From Bacteroides sp. CAG:709 (GTDB taxonomy: Bacteria; Bacteroidota; Bacteroidia; Bacteroidales; UBA932): a stretch of 5,022 nucleotides of DNA. The position numbers were made by a program, and so were the translations under genes. Numbering within the stretch: position 1 is the stretch's first letter; the number at the start of each line of letters is the position of its first letter. Under the pieces are notes generated by a model. The model did not search any database. It was not told the origin of the DNA and saw only the letters and a program-made list of their open reading frames with translations. Positions 1 to 5,022 of the stretch are shown here, piece after piece. The stretch covers positions 13,918 to 18,939 of the forward strand of contig FR882194.1 in NCBI GenBank assembly GCA_000434935.1, in the 5' to 3' direction.

Positions 1-174
1 GAAGAGCGGCGACGCCGGATAGAACATCGCGAAGGTCCCCACCATGAACTGCTGGTTGATCAACGTCGCGATGAACAGAAGGATGTTTATCGCGACGATA
101 TTTTTGGTGGCAGGCGGTATCGAAGCAAGGAAACCGCCTCGTCCACCGCCATAATTGTCATAATAATAGCTCAT
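1..174 (-). CDS. Rhomboid-family intramembrane protease, N-terminal part (runs off the left edge)
   Basis: The first 58 codons of a gene that continues beyond base 1. It starts at ATG 174-172, three bases after the mutL stop codon, so it is almost certainly co-transcribed and translationally coupled with mutL. The visible protein begins MSYYYDNYGGGRGGFL, a short Tyr/Gly-rich cytoplasmic tail. It continues with a PPATKN turn and a hydrophobic stretch (NIVAINILLFIATLI, about residues 24-38) that would be the first membrane helix, then QQFMVGTFAMFYPASPLF. This N-terminal pattern (Gly-rich tail, PP-x-TKN, helix, F-A-x-F-Y-P-x-S) is what I recall from Bacteroidota rhomboid-family proteins, which commonly follow mutL. 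Rhomboids cleave membrane proteins within the bilayer using a Ser-His dyad. The catalytic GxSG and His lie outside the window, so activity cannot be judged. No clear Shine-Dalgarno precedes the start. The family call is by recognition of an incomplete sequence. Confidence 0.75.
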   Translation of the reverse strand, partial: MSYYYDNYGGGRGGFLASIPPATKNIVAINILLFIATLINQQFMVGTFAMFYPASPLF

Positions 175-177
175 AAT

Positions 178-2073
178 CTAGAACATCTTGTCAATGTCTT
201 CAGGCGACATGACTGTCATAATTTTCCTGCCGTTGCTGGTATATTCCGAGTTCGAGCAGGCGAACAGGGCATCCATCAAAGACCTTGCCTCGACCGGAGA
301 TTCGACCGGCTTCCCCTCGGAAGCGCCCATTTTGGCAAATTTTTCCGCCATAGAGGACTCCATCATTCCAGGTAATGCCGTATGATTGTCTGTCAATACT
401 ATAAGTACATCTGCCATAGCTGCTTCCACACTGTTCCTGTCCACCTGGAAGCCTTCCGGCATACCGTTCACGACGATGGTGTCGTTGCCGAACGGAGTTA
501 TGTCGAAGCCAAGCGACTTGAGCAGGTCAGCGTGTTCGTCGAATACCAGGCGGTTGTCCGCACCCACTTCCACCTGCACAGGGAAAAGTGCACTCTGGCA
601 TACATGCTCACCGCCGCTTAATGCTTTCAGAAAGCGCTCATACAGAACTCGTTCACGTGCGCGACGTATATTGACAATCAGCATTCCGCCTTTGACTACC
701 GATGCGATATATTTCTTCTGGACCACGATTACGGATGGCTGTGACGCTACCCTTTCCTCGAACAGTTTTCCGTAGTCTTCACGCGGCTCCACAAAACGGG
801 ATATTCCGCTGCCGAATGTCTGCTGTTTCGTCTCAGTATCAGGGACTTCCGGGAACGCGGCAGGAAAATCCGGCATTTCATTGAAACCGCCATCGAATCC
901 GGCATTGGCCCCGAAAGCATTGCCGCCGAAGGTTCTGCCGCCGGCAGCCGGGGCGTCGAACGGGTTGTAGTCGGGGTCGATATTGACGTCCGGCTGGTGC
1001 GTCTCGGGCCTGAACTTCTCGAAGTCATTGCTGAACATCGGCATTTCCGGCGTGTCCGCCAGGTCGAAATCGATGCTGGCTCCGAATGAGTTGCGGCCGA
1101 GCGCTTCTTTCACGCAGGCATACATCGTCTGGAAAATAACGCTGTCATCTTCGAACTTCACCTCGGTCTTGGTAGGACTGATGTTTACGTCCAGCCTGTG
1201 CGGATCCATTTCCAGATAGATGAAATATGATGGCGTGGCGCCCTGCGGAAGCAGATTTTCATAGGCATTCATAACCGCCTTGTGCAGATACGGGCTTCTG
1301 AAATATCTTCCGTTCACGAAGAAGAACTGGTTTCCCAATGTCTTTTTCGCGAGGTCCGGACGGCCTACGTAGCCATGGACATTTACGATGGATGTGTCCA
1401 CATTCAGGTCCACGACCTGGCTCACAACGTTGGTGCCAAGAAGGTCCTGTATCCTGTATTTCAATGACTTGGCAGGTTTCAGGACATATACGTCCTTATC
1501 GTTGTGGATGAGCGTGAAGCCGATTTCCGGTCTCGTGAGGGCGACATGCGTGAACTCCTCAATGACATGTTTCAGCTCCACATTGTCCGATTTGAGGAAC
1601 TTGCGGCGCGCAGGAACATTGTAAAAAAGGTTCCTCACGGAGAAGCTGGATCCGACAGGGGCAGAGACTTCATCCGTAGAAACATGCTTTGAATCAGCGA
1701 ATTGCACCTGGCATCCGACCTCGTCTTCCGCCCTTCGTGTCTTCAATGTCACTTCTGAAACGGCGGCAATGGAGGCCAATGCCTCGCCTCGGAAACCGAA
1801 CGTGGTTATGTCCATGAGGTCTTCCGCCGTGGCGATCTTGGAGGTCGCATGGCGTTCGAAGCAGACTACAGCCTCGTCTGGTGACATGCCGCATCCGTTG
1901 TCAATGACTTGTATGAGTGTCCGGCCGGCATCTTTCAATATCACTGTTATCTGTCCGGCTCCTGCATCTACCGCGTTCTCCATCAACTCCTTGACCACAG
2001 AAGAAGGTCTTTGCACGACCTCTCCCGCAGCTATCATGTTGGCGATATTGCTTGGTAATATTCTTATATCCAT
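178..2073 (-). CDS. mutL: DNA mismatch repair protein MutL
   Basis: MutL, 631 aa, a normal length for the family. It dimerises, couples mismatch recognition by MutS to downstream excision and, in bacteria lacking MutH, usually nicks the daughter strand itself. The N-terminal GHKL ATPase is intact: IAAGEVVQRP (14-23), E29 and N33 in KELMENAVDAGA, D58-NGCGM, RHATSKI (74-80) and TFGFRGEAL (91-99). The second N-terminal subdomain has VRNLFYNVPARRKFLKS and the Lys-bearing loop SPTKTEVKF. A flexible Gly/Phe/Pro-rich linker spans roughly residues 345-430, followed by the C-terminal dimerisation domain. Oddity: the expected endonuclease motif DQHA(X)2E(X)4E is N-I-R-R-A-R-E-R-V-L-Y-E at 468-479, and the late motif is TSNGRKI (612-618), so metal binding looks damaged. 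The reading frame is otherwise clean. The start at 2073 aligns with the conserved MutL N-terminus (I-x-x-L-P). The stop at 178-180 lies three bases before the rhomboid gene. Confidence 0.97.
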   Translation of the reverse strand: MDIRILPSNIANMIAAGEVVQRPSSVVKELMENAVDAGAGQITVILKDAGRTLIQVIDNGCGMSPDEAVVCFERHATSKIATAEDLMDITTFGFRGEALASIAAVSEVTLKTRRAEDEVGCQVQFADSKHVSTDEVSAPVGSSFSVRNLFYNVPARRKFLKSDNVELKHVIEEFTHVALTRPEIGFTLIHNDKDVYVLKPAKSLKYRIQDLLGTNVVSQVVDLNVDTSIVNVHGYVGRPDLAKKTLGNQFFFVNGRYFRSPYLHKAVMNAYENLLPQGATPSYFIYLEMDPHRLDVNISPTKTEVKFEDDSVIFQTMYACVKEALGRNSFGASIDFDLADTPEMPMFSNDFEKFRPETHQPDVNIDPDYNPFDAPAAGGRTFGGNAFGANAGFDGGFNEMPDFPAAFPEVPDTETKQQTFGSGISRFVEPREDYGKLFEERVASQPSVIVVQKKYIASVVKGGMLIVNIRRARERVLYERFLKALSGGEHVCQSALFPVQVEVGADNRLVFDEHADLLKSLGFDITPFGNDTIVVNGMPEGFQVDRNSVEAAMADVLIVLTDNHTALPGMMESSMAEKFAKMGASEGKPVESPVEARSLMDALFACSNSEYTSNGRKIMTVMSPEDIDKMF

Positions 2074-2082
2074 GTTGTCCGT

Positions 2083-2092
2083 CCCCTCTCCT
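2083..2092 (-). promoter_or_regulatory. Purine-rich ribosome binding site of mutL
   Basis: On the minus strand the bases read AGGAGAGGGG and end nine bases before the mutL ATG. The site overlaps the TAG stop codon of the preceding small gene. Strong Shine-Dalgarno sequences are uncommon in Bacteroidota, so this purine block stands out. It fits reinitiation or coupled translation of mutL after the upstream gene. Function is inferred from position and sequence only. Confidence 0.5.
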
Positions 2093-2378
2093 ACAGCAGC
2101 GAATAGAACTTGGTGATATATATCATCACTACGACGAAAAGTATGAGGCCGATGAGGGTGATGATTTTCTGGGCCTTGTTCGACGAGCGCTTCTTGTGTC
2201 CTCCACGGAATGCGCCATTGAGGTATGAGCCAGGGACATAAGGGGCGTCCTTATGTTCCAGAGAGCCGTCAACCTTGCCGAATTTCTGCTTCAACTCGTC
2301 CTTTTCCTTATCGTAATATCTGGGTTTGTAATCGAAAACCCGGTGTTCGCTTTCGCCGAACCATCCAAAATTTGCCAT
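2091..2378 (-). CDS. Small tail-anchored membrane protein of unknown function, conserved-looking partner of mutL
   Basis: A 95-aa protein in three parts. First is a polar N-terminal region with the motif F-D-Y-K-P-R-Y-Y-D (15-23), followed by a charged stretch EKDELKQKFGKV. Second is a basic segment RGGHKKRSSNKAQK (58-71). Third is one C-terminal hydrophobic helix (about 72-89, IITLIGLILFVVVMIYIT) ending six residues from the C-terminus. The basic residues before the helix predict a cytoplasmic N-terminus with the protein anchored by its tail. There is no signal peptide and no catalytic motif. I recall similar small Bacteroidota proteins with an F-x-Y-x-P-R-Y-Y motif near mutL, sometimes labelled 'riboflavin synthase subunit beta'. 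That label has no support here, since lumazine synthase is a larger soluble protein. The stop codon is 17 bases before mutL, so the two are likely one operon. Coding is supported by this spacing, the orderly domain layout and the preceding promoter-like box. The function is unknown. Confidence 0.85.
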   Translation of the reverse strand: MANFGWFGESEHRVFDYKPRYYDKEKDELKQKFGKVDGSLEHKDAPYVPGSYLNGAFRGGHKKRSSNKAQKIITLIGLILFVVVMIYITKFYSLL

Positions 2379-2393
2379 AATTTTCCGCTGTTG

Positions 2394-2413
2394 AGTTCCG
2401 CCTTCGCAGAACT
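2394..2413 (-). other. Hairpin in the 5' leader of the small-protein/mutL operon
   Basis: The minus-strand RNA reads AGUUCUGC-GAAG-GCGGAACU: eight pairs, one of them G-U, closing a four-base loop. It lies 15 bases upstream of the small gene's ATG and downstream of the candidate promoter box. No U-tract follows on either strand, so it does not look like an intrinsic terminator for the receptor gene. It may stabilise the transcript or influence translation. The role is unproven. Confidence 0.4.
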
Positions 2414-2426
2414 TGAGTTATTCTAG

Positions 2427-2434
2427 CAAATTTA
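2427..2434 (-). promoter_or_regulatory. Candidate Bacteroidota -7 promoter box for the small gene-mutL-rhomboid operon
   Basis: The minus strand reads TAAATTTG, a full match to the TAnnTTTG -7 element used by the primary sigma factor of Bacteroides and relatives. It sits in the 82-bp gap after the receptor stop codon. The expected start of transcription is near 2420, about 40 bases before the small gene's ATG. The -33 element is weak: a TTG lies at about 2458-2460, but its 23-base spacing is longer than usual. It suggests that the housekeeping cluster has its own promoter and does not depend on the riboswitch-controlled receptor transcript. Confidence 0.5.
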
Positions 2435-2460
2435 ACATTTTTTCGGCAGATAATCGACAA

Positions 2461-4866
2461 TTAAAGTCGGACACGGACACCGAACGAGAACATTCTGCCG
2501 AAACCCCAGTAGCCGCGGAAGAATGCCAGGTCATGGGCCGCCCCATCCTTTCCCCTTTCTATATAGGTGGTATTGAGCAGATTATCGCCCCTGACAAACA
2601 CATTCAGACCGATTTTTCTCGTGGAACGGGCACCATATTTCCATTCAGAACCCCAAGAAACGGAAGCGCCGACCAGATGATATCCGGGGATGCGGTATGA
2701 ATGCTGCCTGTCATCCGGATTGTTTCTCGTAAGCGGGTCGAAATCAGCATACATCCTGTCATTGAACTGCCAATCCGCGCTGGCGGAAAAACCTGCCGGG
2801 AGGATGAATTTCGCGGAAGCGCCGATTTGCGTCTGCGGGGCATCGGCGACCGGAAGCCCGTCGCAATAGACATTGACACGTCCCACCTCCGTTCCGGAAT
2901 AGTCATCGTAGATTATCGCAGACACGTCTTTCATCCAACGCCAGTTTCCGATGGAAGCGAAAGCATTGGCCTCCAACCATTTACCGACCCGCTGAAACAG
3001 GCTTGCTTCCACTCCGCAGTGAAATGCGTCAAGTCCAGTGACCATATAGCGAGCGTCGTCGGCATCCAGTTGGCGGTACTTTCCGGACATCAGCGAGCGG
3101 TTTTTCCAATATGCCGCATAACCGGTAAGGTCCAGTTTTCCGCTGTTCCACACATATTTCCAGCCGAACTCGCCGAGAATGTTCTTCTCGTTTTTCACGC
3201 CGCGCGTAATTTCATTGTTCCCGGAAGAAAACCAGACATTGCTGTAAGGCAGACGGCTATACCAACCGCCGTTCGCGTACAGGCTATGGCCGCGGCCGAC
3301 GCGATACAAGATCCCGCCTTTCACGCTCGCACCTGCGCCATGGGCAATGTCGCTGTCAATGTCTTTCCCCACATAATTGTACGTATCCCAACGCCGGTTC
3401 GAGCTTCCGAACACGGAAACGCCCAGGTCCGCATTGATTTTAGATGATTCGTAAGACATTGTCAGATAGGCAGTTCCGTGATATATGCGCTTGCCGTTTC
3501 GCGTGCGCACATAGTCCCCGACTTCCTTTATGCAATCCCTCCCGGCAATCCCCGCCAGCGACTTCGACGCATAATCCTCATACCACCAGTCAGCTCCGAG
3601 AAGGTCAATGATTTTCTCTTTTTCCCAAGTCCGGTACAGTTGGGCGTTCACTCCCCCGCCGAGCTTCCACCCATGTCCGAGGCGGTATTCCATGCTTGCG
3701 ATCGCTCCCAGCTGCGTGTTTCCAGCCATGTATTGGCTGAGGATATTGTTGGCCGACCCGTCCGCATTCCGATTCGCTGCGATGGCGGCATCCCAGTCCA
3801 CATGTCCGTCAGCCGTTCTGTATGAGGAGATTGCCTTGCCCTTCGTTTCGGTCCACCTTCCGCCGCCATTGCCGACAGCCAGGTAAATGGAGTTTTTCAT
3901 CGAAATGCGTCCGCCGTCCCAGATGTGCTGGAGTGTGAAGTATGGCTTGAAGTAGTCATTCAGGCTGAGATTGAACGGCTTTCCGTCGCGGTATCCCCAG
4001 TTCTTGCTGTAGCCACGTCCATATTTTCCGATTTCTTCTGCGCTGAGTCTGGAGGACCGCTGCTCATGGCGTTCAGGCGAGCCCAATGCAGTGAATATCA
4101 GATGGTGTTCAGTCCCGAAGTCTTTCGCGACATTCAGCATATACGCGTAAGAATTGACGGATGTCGACTCGACAAATCCCTTGCCGCCGACATAGGATGC
4201 CATCAGGTTCAATGCCCATCCGTGTGGCAGTTTCCCGCTGCTGATTTTTATATATTCCTTGAACGGTCCCCCTCCGACGCCATGGTCATTTTTCCCGTAA
4301 ACGTTTGCGTATGAGCCTATTTCGACCGCAAACATGTCCGATGGTGATTCCGTGATGATGTTGATTGAACCGCCTACCGAGCCGTCGGACAGCATTGACG
4401 CGCCCACTCCTTTCTGGACCTGCACCGCCCACGTGGCATCCGCCAGACCCATCCAGTTGTTCCAATACATTCCGCCGCTGACGAGTCCGCTGATGGGAAT
4501 GCCGTTCAGGAGTATGGCAATGTTTTCCTGTCCGAAGCCGCGTATATTCAGCTTCGCATCGCCGTAACTGCCTGATTCCGAGGTGGCATAAAGGCTCGGC
4601 AGTCCCTTGAGAAGTTCCGGGTAGGTTCGCATTGCCCCTCGGTCACGGAGTTGTTTTTCGTCAATGACAGCCAGGCGCAATGCCGTCCGGTTCTGGTTCG
4701 CGAAATGAGCATTGACCACAGATTCCCGAAGGGTCAGAGTTTCGACAGGAGTGTCGTCCGTGGTGTTGTCCTTGCCGTTTCCGGCGGCAGCATGGGCATC
4801 AGCGGCGCACATAGCCAGTGCAGCCACATGAATTGTGATGCCCATGAGCAGAATGTTTTTCTTCAT
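2461..4866 (-). CDS. TonB-dependent outer-membrane receptor under FMN riboswitch control, putative flavin receptor
   Basis: An 801-aa TonB-dependent receptor. These 22-strand barrels import scarce large nutrients across the outer membrane using TonB/ExbBD energy. The protein starts MKKN with a signal peptide (about 1-26, cut after A-D-A-H-A). A short polar linker holds a possible TonB box, ETLTLRES (42-49). The plug follows (about 52-175): LRDRGAMRTYPELLKGLPSLY, LNIRGFGQENIAILLNGIP (106-124), VQKGVGASMLSDGSVGGSINI (149-169). The rest is barrel, rich in alternating aromatic strands and ending FSFGVRVRL, with Leu instead of the usual terminal Phe. There is no carboxypeptidase-like N-terminal domain and no adjacent SusD gene, so it resembles BtuB/siderophore-type receptors and not SusC. 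I chose ATG 4866: the upstream in-frame ATG codons at 4902 and 4893 fall inside the terminator hairpin and would spoil the signal peptide. The family is certain. The flavin substrate is inferred only from the FMN riboswitch in the leader. Confidence 0.95.
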   Translation of the reverse strand: MKKNILLMGITIHVAALAMCAADAHAAAGNGKDNTTDDTPVETLTLRESVVNAHFANQNRTALRLAVIDEKQLRDRGAMRTYPELLKGLPSLYATSESGSYGDAKLNIRGFGQENIAILLNGIPISGLVSGGMYWNNWMGLADATWAVQVQKGVGASMLSDGSVGGSINIITESPSDMFAVEIGSYANVYGKNDHGVGGGPFKEYIKISSGKLPHGWALNLMASYVGGKGFVESTSVNSYAYMLNVAKDFGTEHHLIFTALGSPERHEQRSSRLSAEEIGKYGRGYSKNWGYRDGKPFNLSLNDYFKPYFTLQHIWDGGRISMKNSIYLAVGNGGGRWTETKGKAISSYRTADGHVDWDAAIAANRNADGSANNILSQYMAGNTQLGAIASMEYRLGHGWKLGGGVNAQLYRTWEKEKIIDLLGADWWYEDYASKSLAGIAGRDCIKEVGDYVRTRNGKRIYHGTAYLTMSYESSKINADLGVSVFGSSNRRWDTYNYVGKDIDSDIAHGAGASVKGGILYRVGRGHSLYANGGWYSRLPYSNVWFSSGNNEITRGVKNEKNILGEFGWKYVWNSGKLDLTGYAAYWKNRSLMSGKYRQLDADDARYMVTGLDAFHCGVEASLFQRVGKWLEANAFASIGNWRWMKDVSAIIYDDYSGTEVGRVNVYCDGLPVADAPQTQIGASAKFILPAGFSASADWQFNDRMYADFDPLTRNNPDDRQHSYRIPGYHLVGASVSWGSEWKYGARSTRKIGLNVFVRGDNLLNTTYIERGKDGAAHDLAFFRGYWGFGRMFSFGVRVRL

Positions 4867-4868
4867 AC

Positions 4869-4909
4869 AAAAAAACCTTAAATTGTTACTCATGGCATAC
4901 AATTCAAGG
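4869..4909 (-). terminator. Leader intrinsic terminator directly before the receptor start codon
   Basis: The minus-strand RNA forms an 11-bp stem, CCUUGAAUUGU (4909-4899) with ACAAUUUAAGG (4886-4876), one pair being G-U. The loop has 12 bases. Seven U residues (4875-4869) follow directly, and then GU and the receptor ATG. A stem plus U-tract is the signature of a Rho-independent terminator. Its place downstream of an FMN aptamer makes it the likely expression platform: bound FMN would favour it and stop transcription. The AAGG at the 3' foot of the stem is also the only Shine-Dalgarno-like sequence before the ATG (nine bases away), so the same stem could block translation. The stem is A/U-rich in its centre, so its strength is moderate. 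Confidence 0.7.
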
Positions 4910-4912
4910 CAC

Positions 4913-4933
4913 AGCGACCCTCTATGGATCGCT
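4913..4933 (-). other. Hairpin between aptamer and terminator
   Basis: The minus-strand RNA AGCGAUCC-AUAGA-GGGUCGCU forms eight pairs (one G-U) with a five-base loop, directly after the 3' edge of the aptamer and three bases before the terminator stem. No U-tract follows, so it is not a terminator itself. It may act as a spacer, a pause hairpin or part of the switching fold. Confidence 0.5.
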
Positions 4934-4934
4934 T

Positions 4935-5022
4935 GGTTCTTCTTCCATCCAGACTCACCAGATTAATCACCTGGAACACTGTCGGTGCCGTAGTTCCAAC
5001 GGCTCCTGCCTTTCGGCTCGCG
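4935..5022 (-). promoter_or_regulatory. FMN riboswitch (RFN element), 3' part; 5' part lies beyond the window
   Basis: Read on the minus strand, the leader carries the conserved blocks of the RFN aptamer in order. CGCGAGCC lies at the window edge. GGCAGGA follows, then a P5 hairpin GCCGU-loop-ACGGC (5003-4987). Next come ACCGACAGUG, the P6 region, and the 3' core AGUCUGGAUGGAAGAAG (4955-4939). The known aptamer has GCCGACAGU...AGUCYGGAUGGGAGAAG, so the match is very close, with one G-to-A change in the last block. Between the two P6 strands is an extra 6-bp hairpin (4974-4958). The class binds flavin mononucleotide and represses riboflavin synthesis or uptake genes when FMN is high. B12, TPP and SAM riboswitch signatures are absent. 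P1 5', P2 and P3 must lie just outside the window. The regulated gene here is the TonB-dependent receptor. Confidence 0.9.

Noticed and set aside
897..960. Gly/Phe-rich stretch in MutL as a repeat or insertion
   Set aside because: It lies in the linker between the ATPase and dimerisation domains, which is low-complexity and variable throughout the MutL family. There is no tandem repeat at the DNA level.
2394..2413. Hairpin after the receptor gene as its terminator
   Set aside because: The stem is good, but no U-tract follows on the minus strand, and it lies downstream of the candidate promoter for the next operon.
2701..3447. 248-codon open frame on the plus strand inside the receptor gene
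   Set aside because: It is antisense to a clear TonB-dependent receptor, shows no recognisable domain, and has no promoter or neighbours of its own. It is a shadow of the receptor's codon pattern.
4803..4812. Lipoprotein signal in the receptor (A-L-A-M-C at residues 16-20)
   Set aside because: Met just before the Cys does not fit the lipobox, and a normal signal peptidase I site (A-H-A) follows six residues later.
4867..4902. Upstream in-frame start for the receptor at 4902 (MYAMSNN...), giving 813 aa
   Set aside because: This stretch is the terminator hairpin and U-tract of the leader. The extra 12 residues would precede a standard M-K-K signal peptide that starts cleanly at 4866.
4935..5022. 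Cobalamin or TPP riboswitch as the receptor regulator
   Set aside because: These are the usual partners of vitamin TonB receptors, but the B12 box and the TPP core (CUGAGA...) are missing. GACAGUG...AGUCUGGAUGG is specific to the FMN aptamer.

Overview
The window reads as a chromosomal segment from a member of the Bacteroidota, most likely Bacteroidales. The grounds are a mutL gene followed immediately by a rhomboid-family gene, a small tail-anchored protein carrying an F-D-Y-K-P-R-Y-Y-D motif, a TonB-dependent outer-membrane receptor, and a TAnnTTTG-type -7 promoter box. Base composition is moderate, near half G+C by eye. I cannot name the genus. All genes lie on the minus strand, so transcription runs from high to low coordinates, and every part of the window is accounted for by these genes and their control regions.

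Right end (about 4867-5022): this is the leader of the receptor gene. Read on the minus strand, it holds the 3' half of an FMN riboswitch (RFN element), recognised from the conserved blocks CGCGAGCC, ACCGACAGUG and AGUCUGGAUGG; the 5' half is cut off by the window edge. Next come a compact 8-bp hairpin and an 11-bp stem followed by seven U residues, which looks like an intrinsic terminator. It ends two bases before the receptor start codon. The layout is aptamer, expression platform, gene.

Middle (2461-4866): an 801-residue TonB-dependent receptor with a signal peptide, a plug domain and a beta-barrel. It has no carboxypeptidase-like N-terminal extension and no SusD partner next to it. Because an FMN riboswitch governs it, the best hypothesis is an outer-membrane receptor for riboflavin or another flavin, switched off when cytoplasmic FMN is plentiful. 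This is the main discovery candidate of the window.

Left part (1-2378): a tight cluster of a 95-aa tail-anchored protein of unknown function, mutL (17-nt gap) and a rhomboid-family membrane protein (3-nt gap, running off the left edge). A candidate promoter in the 82-nt gap after the receptor suggests the cluster is transcribed separately from the receptor. MutL has an intact ATPase domain, but the metal-binding motif normally written DQHA(X)2E(X)4E is degraded to N-I-R-R-A-R-E-R-V-L-Y-E. This raises the question of whether this MutL still nicks DNA.
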